Below, in pieces: positions 25,002 to 33,423 of a stretch of DNA of 64,000 nucleotides (positions are counted from its first letter, which is position 1; the number at the start of each line of letters is the position of its first letter). This DNA comes from Variovorax paradoxus (lineage in GTDB: Bacteria; Pseudomonadota; Gammaproteobacteria; Burkholderiales; Burkholderiaceae_C): contig NZ_JXQQ01000135.1 in NCBI RefSeq assembly GCF_000834655.1, positions 1-64,000 of the forward strand, in the 5' to 3' direction. Both the position numbers and the translations under genes were made by a program. The notes below the pieces were generated by a model. It was given only the letters and a program-made list of their open reading frames with translations, made no database searches and had not been told where the DNA came from.

Positions 25002-25889
25002 TCAACGCGCGGCCACCAACTGGCGAAAGTCGTTCTGGTAGGCCTGCAGCCGTCGCACGGCCTGCTCGCGCTGGCTGGCGCTGGTGCCGTTGTGCAGGGC
25101 CGCGAGGTTGCGGCAGCCTTCTTCCAGCAGCGCCTGCTGCTGGTCGCGCCACGGGCCGGGCGGCGGCTCGGCGATGCGCAGCAGGTAGGCATGCAGCGCG
25201 GCGCGCGCCTCGGCCGGCGACGGCTTCTTCGTGCTGAAACCCCGCAGCATCGCCAGCGCCTCCTGCTGGCGCTTGCGGCGCTCGGCGTCCGCGAGTTGCG
25301 GGTTGAACGCCGACTGTGCGACCTGCTGCCTGAGCAGGTCGCGCTGCTCGGCCGTCAGCCGGCCGTAGAAGTCTTCCATTCGGTCGAGAAATTGGTCGTA
25401 GCGCTTTTCCTGCACCTGCGCGGGTGTGCGGTCGAGCCAGTCCTTGCGGTAGTCGTTGTTGAGCTTGGCGTACTTGCGCTCGAGCTGCTGCAGCTGCGAT
25501 GGGCTCAGGGTCAGTGCGAGATCGGTGGTGGCGGGCTCCGCGCGCTCGGTCACGGCCAGCAGCCGCTCGCGAATCCCGTCGGCCAGGCTGCAGGCCTGCG
25601 CGGGCGTCACCTCGCCCGGTGCCAGGCCTTGCGCTTCCTGCAGCAGGGCGATGACCTTGGGCAGCTCGTTCTGCCGGTGCCAGGCCAGCAGCTGGGCCAG
25701 CTCGTCGCGCACCTTGGGCGTCTGCGCGCTGTCGAAGTCGAAGTAGCTGTCGAGCCACCAATAGCTCACCTCGGGCAGGTTGTTGTAGGCCAGCTTGACC
25801 GCGCTGCAGGCGCCCAGCGCGGTGATCAATGTCAGCACGCCGATAATCCGCGCGAGCTCCGCGCAACGAATCCGGAAAGAAGAAAGCAT
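25002..25889 (-). CDS. DUF6279-type lipoprotein
   Basis: A 295-residue lipoprotein. The signal ends in the lipobox LGAC at residues 24–27, then comes a helical domain with the pattern I know as DUF6279: VKLAYNNLPEVSYWWLDSYFDF, then repeated Glu/Gln/Arg-rich helices. Role unknown; it should be anchored to a membrane facing the periplasm. Its ATG shares the CATG at 25887–25890 with the divergent glmU start. A GGAG ribosome site on the minus strand lies within the first codons of glmU. Confidence 0.85.
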   Translation of the reverse strand: MLSSFRIRCAELARIIGVLTLITALGACSAVKLAYNNLPEVSYWWLDSYFDFDSAQTPKVRDELAQLLAWHRQNELPKVIALLQEAQGLAPGEVTPAQACSLADGIRERLLAVTERAEPATTDLALTLSPSQLQQLERKYAKLNNDYRKDWLDRTPAQVQEKRYDQFLDRMEDFYGRLTAEQRDLLRQQVAQSAFNPQLADAERRKRQQEALAMLRGFSTKKPSPAEARAALHAYLLRIAEPPPGPWRDQQQALLEEGCRNLAALHNGTSASQREQAVRRLQAYQNDFRQLVAAR

Positions 25890-27318
25890 GAATCAGACTC
25901 CGCAGCAGCAAGACATCCAGGGGCCGATCGACGTGGTGATCATGGCGGCCGGCAAAGGCACGCGCATGAAAAGCAAACTGCCCAAAGTGTTGCATCGTTT
26001 GAGCGGTCGCGCACTGATCGCGCATGTGGCCGACACCGCCGCGCGGATCGGCGCCCGCCACGTGGTGGTCGTCACCGGTCACGGCGCGGCCGAGGTCGAG
26101 GCGGCGATGGCCGGCGCCGTGGGCGGCGCCACGCCGCGCTTTGCGCGCCAGGAGCCGCAACTGGGCACCGGCCACGCCGTGCAGCAGGCGACGCCGCTGC
26201 TGCCTGACGACGGCGCGGTGGTCGTGCTCTCCGGCGACGTGCCGCTGATCGGCGAAGACACATTGCGCGCCCTCGTGGCCGCGTGCGCAGGCCAGCGGCT
26301 CGCGCTGCTGACCATCGAATTCGACGACCCGAGCGGCTACGGCCGCGTGATCCGCACATCGGCCGGCGGCGCCGTGACCGCCGTCGTCGAACACAAGGAC
26401 GCAACCGAAGCCCAGCGCGCCGTGCGCGAGATCTACAGCGGCGTGATGGCCGTGCCTGCGCGCCTGCTCAAGGGCTGGCTCGCGCGGCTGGACAACCGCA
26501 ACGCGCAGAACGAGTACTACCTGACCGACGTGGTGAAACTCGCCGCGGCCGATGGCGTGCCGGTGGTGGCGCACATCACGACCGACGCGCTGCAGGTGGC
26601 GGGCATCAACAGCCCGGCGCAGCTCGCGGCGCTCGAGCGCGCCTGGCAACTGCGACAGGCCAACGCGTTGATGGAGCAGGGCGTGCGCCTGGCCGATCCG
26701 GCGCGCTTCGACCTGCGCGGCACGCTGGACTGCGGCGCCGACGTCGAGATCGACGTCAACTGCGTGTTCGAGGGCCACGTGTCGCTGGGCGAAGGCGCGC
26801 GCATCGGCGCCAACTGCGTGATCGCCAATGCGCGCATCGAGGCTGGCGCGGTGATCCATCCGTTCACCCACATCGAAGGCGAGAAGGCCGGCGTGACGGT
26901 GGGGGAGCGGGCGCTGATCGGCCCGTTCGCGCGGCTGCGGCCCGGTGCCCAGCTCGGCGCGGAGGTGCACATCGGCAATTTCGTCGAGGTGAAGAATTCG
27001 ACCCTCGCGGCCGGCGCCAAGGCCAACCACCTGGCTTACCTGGGCGATGCGACGGTGGGCGAGCGCGTGAACTACGGCGCGGGCAGCATCACCGCCAACT
27101 ACGACGGCGCGAACAAGCACCGCACCGTGATCGAGGCCGACGTGCACGTGGGCAGCAACTGCGTGCTGGTGGCGCCGATCACCATCGGCGCGGGCGGCAC
27201 CATCGGGGGCGGATCGACCATCAACAAGTCGACCGAGCCCGGCGCGCTGACCGTGGCGCGCAGCAAGCCGGTGAGCTTTCCCAACTGGAAGCGGCCCCAG
27301 AAGAAGCCCAAGGCCTGA
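25888..27318 (+). CDS. glmU: Bifunctional GlcN-1-P acetyltransferase / GlcNAc-1-P uridyltransferase
   Basis: A 476-residue enzyme making UDP-GlcNAc for peptidoglycan and LPS. The uridyltransferase domain has IMAAGKGTRMKSKLPKVLH, QLGTGHAVQQA and GDVPLI. A linker leads to the left-handed β-helix acetyltransferase with hexapeptide repeats, the NHLAYLGDATVG histidine motif and NYGAGSITANYDG. ATG 25888 precedes the usual N-terminus by 17 residues and overlaps the divergent lipoprotein start. glmS lies 640 bases downstream beyond an Lrp-type gene, so two steps of the same pathway are close together. Confidence 0.96.
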   Translation: MNQTPQQQDIQGPIDVVIMAAGKGTRMKSKLPKVLHRLSGRALIAHVADTAARIGARHVVVVTGHGAAEVEAAMAGAVGGATPRFARQEPQLGTGHAVQQATPLLPDDGAVVVLSGDVPLIGEDTLRALVAACAGQRLALLTIEFDDPSGYGRVIRTSAGGAVTAVVEHKDATEAQRAVREIYSGVMAVPARLLKGWLARLDNRNAQNEYYLTDVVKLAAADGVPVVAHITTDALQVAGINSPAQLAALERAWQLRQANALMEQGVRLADPARFDLRGTLDCGADVEIDVNCVFEGHVSLGEGARIGANCVIANARIEAGAVIHPFTHIEGEKAGVTVGERALIGPFARLRPGAQLGAEVHIGNFVEVKNSTLAAGAKANHLAYLGDATVGERVNYGAGSITANYDGANKHRTVIEADVHVGSNCVLVAPITIGAGGTIGGGSTINKSTEPGALTVARSKPVSFPNWKRPQKKPKA

Positions 27319-27321
27319 CGG

Positions 27322-27335
27322 GAAGCCCGGGCTTC
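27322..27335. terminator. Possible bidirectional hairpin between glmU and the Lrp-type gene
   Basis: GAAGCCCGGGCTTC is a perfect 14-base palindrome between two convergent genes. There is no U-run on either side, so termination would be weak or protein-dependent. Confidence 0.35.
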
Positions 27336-27816
27336 AGCCCAGCGGCACCCGGGGCTCGAATTTCGCGCGCTTGAGGCTGAAGAACGCCTTGACGTTGCGC
27401 ACGTTGGCGTCGGCGGTGAACAGGCGCTGCGTCAACGCGCCGTAGTCCGGCATGTCGCGCGCCGCGACCACGAGCACGAAGTCGGGGCCGGGCGAGACGC
27501 GCCAGCACTGCTGCACCGCGTCGTCGGCGATCACGCGGGCTTCGAAGGCGTCCAGCGCGGCGGCGTCCTGCCGGTCCAGGGAGATTTCGACGACCGCCTG
27601 CAATCCGTGGCCGAGCACCGCTGCCAGCCGGTCGGGCGAGAGCAGCGCGACCTGGCGCTCGACGAGGCCTTCGTCCTTGAGCCGCTGCACGCGTCGCAGG
27701 CACGTGGGCGGGGAGATGCCGACGTCGGCCGCCAGCCGCTGGTTGGTCTGCGAAGCGTCGCGCTGGAGGGCATCGAGCAATCGGAGGTCTATTGCATCGA
27801 GGGAGATTGATTCCAT
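27334..27816 (-). CDS. Lrp/AsnC-family transcriptional regulator
   Basis: A 160-residue regulator: an N-terminal helix-turn-helix (LLDALQRDASQTNQRLAADV, then SPPTCLRRVQRLKDEGLV) and a C-terminal RAM/AsnC ligand-binding domain (PGPDFVLVVAARDMPDYGAL, NVRNVKAFFSLKRAKFEP). ATG 27816 gives the standard MESISLDAIDLRLLDAL start. It is divergent from glmS over an AT-rich 139-base spacer, where it probably binds. Confidence 0.92.
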   Translation of the reverse strand: MESISLDAIDLRLLDALQRDASQTNQRLAADVGISPPTCLRRVQRLKDEGLVERQVALLSPDRLAAVLGHGLQAVVEISLDRQDAAALDAFEARVIADDAVQQCWRVSPGPDFVLVVAARDMPDYGALTQRLFTADANVRNVKAFFSLKRAKFEPRVPLG

Positions 27817-27955
27817 ATATCTGCAAATTATGGAATAAAAATCCAAATTGAAGGAATGATGAAATAAAACTCCGAAATTCACGAAATTTCGAGGGCATAT
27901 TTTTCATCCGGCTTCTTACGATCGACCCATTCTCTTGATCCAAAGGCAGTTCACC
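27817..27955. promoter_or_regulatory. AT-rich divergent promoter region between Lrp-type gene and glmS
   Basis: The spacer is much richer in A and T than its neighbours. It contains the dyad TGGAATAAAAATCCA, the perfect palindrome CGAAATTTCG at 27882–27891 and repeated GAAAT motifs, as expected for Lrp-type binding and DNA bending. glmS lacks a strong Shine-Dalgarno apart from AAAGG about 10 bases before its ATG. Confidence 0.55.
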
Positions 27956-29836
27956 ATGTGCGGCATCGTCGGGGCAGCGTCCCATCGCAACATCGTTCCG
28001 GTCCTCGTGCAGGGCCTCCAGCGGCTCGAATACCGCGGCTATGACTCCTGCGGCGTGGCGGTGCATGCGGGCGGCCTCACGCGGGCACGCACCACCTCGC
28101 GCGTGGCAGACCTCGTCACGCAGGTGCGCGAAGACAAGGTCGAAGGCCTCACTGGCATCGCCCACACGCGCTGGGCCACCCACGGCGCGCCGGTGGTTCA
28201 CAACGCCCACCCGCACTTCAGCCACGGCCCCGGCGCCGATGCGCAAGGCACGCGCCCCGGCCGCATCGCGCTCGTGCACAACGGCATCATCGAAAACCAC
28301 GAACCGCTGCGCGCCGCGCTCGAAGCCAAGGGCTACGTGTTCGAGAGCCAGACCGACACCGAAGTCATCGCCCACCTGGTCGACAGCCTCTACGACGGCG
28401 ACCTGTTCGAGGCTGTGAAGGCCGCGGTGCTTCAACTGCACGGCGCCTACGCCATTGCTGTCATCTGCCGCGACGAACCGCAGCGCGTGGTCGGCGCGCG
28501 CGCCGGCTCTCCGCTGATCCTCGGTGCGGGCAAGGAAGGCGACGAGAACTTCCTTGCGAGCGACGCGATGGCGCTCGCGGGCGTGACCGACCAGATCGTC
28601 TATCTCGAAGAAGGCGACGTGGTCGACCTGCAGCCGGGCAAGTACTGGATCGTCGACAAGAACCACAAGCCGGTCACGCGCCAGGTGCGCACCGTGCAGG
28701 CCCACAGCGGTGCGGCCGAGCTCGGCCCCTACCGCCACTACATGCAGAAGGAGATCTTCGAGCAGCCGCGAGCCATCGGCGACACGCTCGAGGGCGTGGC
28801 GGGCATCGTGCCCGAGCTGTTCGACGGCATCGGCCAGGACGGCGCCACGGGTGCCAGCGCGCACCGCGTCTTCAAGGACATCGACAAGATCCTCATCCTC
28901 GCCTGCGGCACCAGCTACTACAGCGGCTGCACCGCCAAGTACTGGCTCGAAGGCATCGCGAAGATGTCGACGCAGGTCGAGATCGCCAGCGAATACCGCT
29001 ACCGCGAATCGGTGCCCGACCCCAAGACGCTGGTGGTCACCATCAGCCAGTCGGGCGAGACGGCCGACACGCTCGCCGCGCTCAAGCACGCGCGCTCGCT
29101 CGGCATGGAGCAGACGCTGACGATCTGCAATGTCGCCACCAGCGCGATGGTGCGCGAGTGCAAGCTGGCGTACATCACGCGTGCGGGCGTGGAGATCGGC
29201 GTGGCTTCGACCAAGGCCTTCACCACGCAGCTGGCCGGCCTCTTTCTCCTGACGCTGGCCATTGCGCAGACCAAGGGGCATCTGAGCGAAGCCGACGAGG
29301 CGCGTTACCTGAAGGAAATGCGCCACCTGCCGGTGGCGCTGCAGTCGGTGCTCGCGCTGGAGCCGCAGATCATCGGCTGGGCCGAGGACTTCGCGCGCAA
29401 GGACAACGCACTGTTCCTCGGCCGCGGGCTGCACTACCCGATCGCGCTGGAAGGCGCGCTCAAGCTCAAGGAAGTGACCTACATCCACGCCGAGGCATAC
29501 GCGGCCGGCGAACTCAAGCACGGCCCGCTCGCGCTCGTGACCAGCGAGATGCCGGTCGTCGCGGTCGCGCCGAACGATGCGCTGCTCGAAAAGCTCAAGA
29601 GCAACCTTCAGGAAGTGCGTGCGCGCGGCGGCGTCCTGTATGTGCTGGCCGATGGCGACACCAAGATCAAGAGCAGCGAAGGGCTGCACGTGATCCGCAT
29701 GCCGGAACACTACGGTCAGTTGTCGCCATTGCTGCATGTGGTGCCGCTGCAATTGCTCGCGTATCACACGGCGTGCGCGCGGGGGACGGATGTGGACAAG
29801 CCGAGGAATCTGGCCAAGAGCGTGACGGTGGAGTAA
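27956..29836 (+). CDS. glmS: Glutamine–fructose-6-phosphate aminotransferase (isomerizing)
   Basis: A 626-residue enzyme converting fructose 6-phosphate and glutamine to glucosamine 6-phosphate. The N-terminal glutaminase starts MCGIVGA, so Cys2 becomes the nucleophile after Met removal, and includes GHTRWATHG-like AHTRWATHG. Two SIS isomerase domains follow (ACGTSYYSG, ISQSGETADTLAAL, VASTKAFTTQ) with the C-terminal DVDKPRNLAKSVTVE. The start is fixed by the need for Cys2. The divergent Lrp-type regulator may control it. Confidence 0.96.
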   Translation: MCGIVGAASHRNIVPVLVQGLQRLEYRGYDSCGVAVHAGGLTRARTTSRVADLVTQVREDKVEGLTGIAHTRWATHGAPVVHNAHPHFSHGPGADAQGTRPGRIALVHNGIIENHEPLRAALEAKGYVFESQTDTEVIAHLVDSLYDGDLFEAVKAAVLQLHGAYAIAVICRDEPQRVVGARAGSPLILGAGKEGDENFLASDAMALAGVTDQIVYLEEGDVVDLQPGKYWIVDKNHKPVTRQVRTVQAHSGAAELGPYRHYMQKEIFEQPRAIGDTLEGVAGIVPELFDGIGQDGATGASAHRVFKDIDKILILACGTSYYSGCTAKYWLEGIAKMSTQVEIASEYRYRESVPDPKTLVVTISQSGETADTLAALKHARSLGMEQTLTICNVATSAMVRECKLAYITRAGVEIGVASTKAFTTQLAGLFLLTLAIAQTKGHLSEADEARYLKEMRHLPVALQSVLALEPQIIGWAEDFARKDNALFLGRGLHYPIALEGALKLKEVTYIHAEAYAAGELKHGPLALVTSEMPVVAVAPNDALLEKLKSNLQEVRARGGVLYVLADGDTKIKSSEGLHVIRMPEHYGQLSPLLHVVPLQLLAYHTACARGTDVDKPRNLAKSVTVE

Positions 29837-29991
29837 CGCGTCTTTCGCGGAACTGCGCCTGTTCTTTGCCATTGAAGTCCGAGACAAGGCGGCCAGCGAT
29901 CGAACGCAGCGCATGGCGCAGACGATCATGCCTCTCATGCCGCTTCCGGCGACTTCGCGTTTTGCTCAGACCGACGCCATCGGGTGACCGT

Positions 29992-30357
29992 TCAGGCGTC
30001 GCGTGTGGCCTGCCTGGTGTTCCAGACAATCGAGAAGCTCGCTGTCTGCCGGGTGATGAGGCCATCCGACACCACGAAGGTGTCGGTGCCGAACCTGACG
30101 CTCGAAGCTGCCGATTCACATGCCCATTCCACATAGGCCAAGTCTTCGTGAATCACCGCGACATCGGTACGCCATGTCGCGTCGGGGAGATCACGGATCA
30201 AGGTAGCGTAGAGAAGCGCGATTTCGTCCGGTCCCCGATAGGTGGCCCCGTTGACGACGACGACTGCGTCCGTTGCGTAGTGGGCCGCAATCCTGCCGGG
30301 GTTCTGCGCGCCCAGGGCAGCCTCATGGCTCGCCAGAACTTCTGCGGTGGTCAGCAC
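29992..30357 (-). CDS. NTF2/SnoaL-like protein
   Basis: A 121-residue protein with the cone-shaped NTF2-like pattern: LASHEAALGAQNPGRIAAHY, VVVVNGATYRGPDEI, then β-strands around DLAYVEWACES and a final SFSIVWNTR. Members include polyketide cyclases, isomerases and uncatalytic pocket proteins; no catalytic residue can be assigned. It lies 63 bases downstream of the quinone-oxidoreductase-like gene on the same strand and is probably co-transcribed. A relic of a similar gene lies at about 32.3 kb. Confidence 0.8.
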   Translation of the reverse strand: MLTTAEVLASHEAALGAQNPGRIAAHYATDAVVVVNGATYRGPDEIALLYATLIRDLPDATWRTDVAVIHEDLAYVEWACESAASSVRFGTDTFVVSDGLITRQTASFSIVWNTRQATRDA

Positions 30358-30420
30358 CCGTCGCCCCCTTTCACGTAGATCCCCGATCGAAGGTGCCCGA
30401 CCCGCGGGTGCATGCGTCGA

Positions 30421-31392
30421 TCAGGCAACGGAAATCACCACTTTCCCGTGGAAGGGCTGGCCATCGACTTCCCCCCGTTCGAGGGCGGCGTGGGCCTGCG
30501 GGATCTGCTCCAGCGAGAACCGCGCACCGATGATCGGGCGGATGCGGCCGCTCTCGAGCAGCGTCCTGAGCGCGAGCAGCTTGCCCCGATTCTGGCGCGT
30601 GAAGACGAAGTGGTACTCGGCATTCACGCCCCAGGCCGCGACCAGGTTCTGGGGCGTGGCGAGATCCACGATCGACACGACGCGGCCCCCGTCGCTGAGC
30701 ACATGGGGCGACTGGGTCAGGGTCATCCCTCCGATCGTGTCGAGCACCACGTTCACGCCTTTGCGGCCGGTCATCGCGGCGATCTCCTCGATGTAGTCCT
30801 GGCTCGTGAAGTCGATGGCATGATCCGCGCCCAAGTCGCGAACGAACGCCGTATCTCGGCCCCTGCAAGTCGTGTACACCGTGGCGCCCATCGACTTGGC
30901 CAGTTGAATCGCGATGGAGCCCACGCCACCGGCGCCGCCATGGATCAGCACGGACTCGGCCGGCTGCAGCTTGGCCCGTGTGACGAGGGCCTCCCAGGCG
31001 GTGCCGCCGACAAGCGTCATCGAGGCCGCTTCCTCGTGCGTCAGGTTGGCGGGCTTGCGGGTCACCAGCGCCTCTGCCACGACGTTGTACTGGGCGTAGG
31101 AGCCGCCCTTCGGGCCAAAGATCTGCGGGGTATAGAACACCTCGTCCCCGACCGCGAAATCGGCCACGCCTGGCCCCACCTTTTCCACGACGCCGGAGAC
31201 GTCGTGGCCGATGATGGCCGGGAGGCGAACATACGACGGGTAGTCACCCCGGCGGATCTGATAGTCGAGCGGATTGATGGCCGTGGCGTGCACGCGCACC
31301 AGCAACTCGCCCGCGCCGACTTCGGGAATTGGCACTTCCTGCAGCTCGAAGCTGTCGGGGCCGCCAAACTTCGTAAGAACGATCGCTTTCAT
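30421..31392 (-). CDS. Quinone-oxidoreductase-like MDR-family dehydrogenase
   Basis: A 323-residue NADPH-dependent oxidoreductase of the medium-chain family, zeta-crystallin branch. The GroES-like domain has VHATAINPLDYQIRRGDYP and the Rossmann domain has HGGAGGVGSIAIQLAK. The catalytic zinc cysteines of alcohol dehydrogenases are absent, as in quinone and enone reductases. The ATG at 31392 is not preceded by a strong ribosome site. The ArsR-like regulator at 31930 is divergent over a 537-base interval and may control it. Confidence 0.9.
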   Translation of the reverse strand: MKAIVLTKFGGPDSFELQEVPIPEVGAGELLVRVHATAINPLDYQIRRGDYPSYVRLPAIIGHDVSGVVEKVGPGVADFAVGDEVFYTPQIFGPKGGSYAQYNVVAEALVTRKPANLTHEEAASMTLVGGTAWEALVTRAKLQPAESVLIHGGAGGVGSIAIQLAKSMGATVYTTCRGRDTAFVRDLGADHAIDFTSQDYIEEIAAMTGRKGVNVVLDTIGGMTLTQSPHVLSDGGRVVSIVDLATPQNLVAAWGVNAEYHFVFTRQNRGKLLALRTLLESGRIRPIIGARFSLEQIPQAHAALERGEVDGQPFHGKVVISVA

Positions 31393-31929
31393 TTGAGGGT
31401 CTTTCGGTAAGGACAGGAACTTGTCATGTGACCCGTGAGAGTCACCACAACTTGCCGCGAGAGGCGTCGACGCTTTCGAACCTCAGCCGGCATGCATCGA
31501 ATCATATCGATAATTCGCGAAATGACGCTGCGACTTTTCAATTCCCTTTGGATCGAGGGCCTACCCGTCTGACGGGCCAGGCCGTCGGCTTTGCGAGTTG
31601 GTCGATGGGGCTGCACCGAATACTTTGTGAGCGCGGCTGTAACGAGCCGTGGCCGGGGTCTTTTGCGGAGTCTTCCGGTCATAGACATCGACACATCGCC
31701 TGATGCGGTTGACCAGGTTCAACCTCGAGAGAGCGGTCTGAAGCAGAGAGGGGGAGGCCGTACGTCCCGCGGGCAGGGTGCAGGATGGATGCTCGTCACC
31801 TATGCGAGGTGGGACCCGGGCGTGCGGAAGCGGCGTCGCCTTGGCGCTCTCGCACATGAAACTGCTAGAGTCACTTCGGCTCTCGACCTGACAGAAACCG
31901 CATGGGAAGCCGTGCACCGACGCTGACTG
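31393..31929. other. Gap with regulatory-looking sequence, no convincing gene
   Basis: Open frames on both strands lack recognisable sequence. A symmetric site, CGAAT-N10-ATTCG at 31498–31517 with an internal ATATCGATA, lies about 110 bases upstream of the oxidoreductase start in locally AT-rich DNA. It may bind the ArsR-like protein. The part from 31600 to 31900 has no visible function. Confidence 0.4.
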
Positions 31930-32247
31930 ATGAAAGAAGAACAGGTCCCCCTCATCCAAATCCTCGACGTCCTGGCGAATGCACAGCGGATGGAGATTCT
32001 TCGCAAGCTCAAGTCCCCACGGAGCAGCTTCCCGCCGCAGGACGAGGGCGATCCGGTACTGGACGGCGTCTGCGTGTCGTCGATCCAGGCTGGACAGGGC
32101 TTGGCGTTCTCGACGACTTCCAAATACCTCGCGGACCTCGCGCGCATCGGCTTGGTCACCGTCAAGCGAAGCGGCAAGTGGTCCTACTACAAGCGCAATG
32201 AGAAGGCCATCACTGCGGCGGTTGCCCGCCTGAAGACGGAGTTGTGA
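31930..32247 (+). CDS. ArsR-like winged-helix regulator
   Basis: A 105-residue protein. It starts with the ArsR-like LIQILDVLANAQRMEILRKL helices. An expanded loop with basic and acidic residues follows, then the recognition region LAFSTTSKYLADLARIGLV and wing VTVKRSGKWSYYKRNE. The loop at residues about 28–45 (SPRSSFPPQDEGDPVLDG) is longer than usual. It has one Cys (VCVSS) and no metal-binding CxC pair, so a metal sensor is unlikely. It is divergent from the oxidoreductase and NTF2-like genes. Confidence 0.75.
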   Translation: MKEEQVPLIQILDVLANAQRMEILRKLKSPRSSFPPQDEGDPVLDGVCVSSIQAGQGLAFSTTSKYLADLARIGLVTVKRSGKWSYYKRNEKAITAAVARLKTEL

Positions 32248-33342
32248 CTCGGCCTTGCGCGATCTCGTCCGGCCCGGTAGATGGAGCGATTGAGGACGAC
32301 CACGACTTCTCTGGCGTAGCGGGTCGCGATCCTTTTCAGGGCGGCACCGGGTTTCGATAAACGCTGCGAAGCCGACGTTGGATGCACTGTTTCAAACGTC
32401 GGCTTCGAACAGCGCATCAATGCTGAGAGAGCCCCGGCAACCGGGGCGAACGTGGGCTGCGCGGGTATTCATACCAAGGCCGCGAGCTGGCTCTCATCTC
32501 TCAATCGTGCATCTACCTGCTACGACAGATTGAAGCCCCCACTGAGTGCGGCGACATGCGCGCGCGAGGCCAAAGGGGTTGTTTCGCCGTGACCGTGCTC
32601 GAGCTGTCCGCACTGCGCAAGCTGCATTTCGGTTCCTGACGCGCAGTCCGCAAACCATTCATCTGCGTGGAGCGCGGCGATTGGTGTGATTTGGTTTGGC
32701 CGCTGCAACCCACGCATTTCCATTGATTACGGCCTTATGCCACGCGCTTGAATTGGCCCAGCCAAAACAGGCTGCGTCCGCGTGAGCGTTGGATGAGGAA
32801 AGATTGCTTTCAAGAGCATAAAAAGCGATCGGCCGCATATCGAGATCGTGAGATTTGTCGCGTTTTCTGAATCCCCGTGGGACGAAATGAGAAGAAGATT
32901 ACTTTAGAAGAAGTAATTTTCTCTTCTTGCATGTAAGTCATATTTACAGTTGACCTGCAAATTCGGTGCTCATCTGATTTGCAATTCGAATTCATCTTTG
33001 ATGTTAATTTATTAACAAATCAGCCCGAATGGTATGTAACCTTTCCAACTCTGAATCGCGCTCGAGCGAATTCGCGCCAAAGCACAGGAAGCTCGGCAGC
33101 ATTTCGCAAAATGTGCTCTCGCTGATCTCCGTTTATCGCTGCGGACATCAACTTTTTGCGATGTCATCCAGCATTTTGTCGATGCACGGCTCGACCAAAG
33201 TTGTGCGAGCGCGTGTCGAAAACCGCGCAACCTCTCTCCAGCCGCTGGTCAGCTGATCTTTCTCCCGCACTGAGCCACTCGTGCGAGCTGGCTTACAAGC
33301 TTCCATCCTTCAATCTTTTTACTCGGCGATGTCATTGATTCA
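32248..33342. other. Gene-poor, AT-richer 1.1 kb stretch
   Basis: Apart from the relic, no gene is evident. A GCCCCGG-CAA-CCGGGGC hairpin lies at 32431–32447 without a T-run. A 67-codon minus-strand frame ending at 32520 is unrecognised. From about 32750 the DNA is visibly AT-rich, with a long imperfect hairpin near 32887–32930 (AGAAGATTACTT with AAGTAATTTTCT) and CTGATTTG/CAAATCAG inverted repeats near 32977–33023. A TTGACC at about 32950 could be a −35 for the lipoprotein gene downstream. The composition suggests acquired DNA. Confidence 0.5.
32289..32336 (-). pseudogene. Relic of an NTF2-like gene
   Basis: Aligned by hand to 30250–30297 inside the intact NTF2-like gene, 33 of 48 bases agree. 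The translated relic reads ALKRIATRYAREVVVVLNRS, which parallels NPGRIAAHYATDAVVVVNGA of the intact protein. The surrounding frame has no start or homology, so only a fragment remains. Confidence 0.55.
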
Positions 33343-33423
33343 ATGAAAAAATTACTCAAAACCATCTGGAGCGAATTCTTCGTTGAAAACAAATTCGGCG
33401 GAGCGGCCGTGATTGCGGAGCCG

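Noticed and set aside
31389..31959. Small genes of 91–132 codons on either strand upstream of the ArsR-like gene
   Set aside because: They overlap each other, lack ribosome sites and have no protein-like pattern.
32431..32447. Intrinsic terminator for the ArsR-like gene
   Set aside because: GCCCCGG/CCGGGGC forms a stem but is not followed by T residues and lies about 180 bases past the stop.
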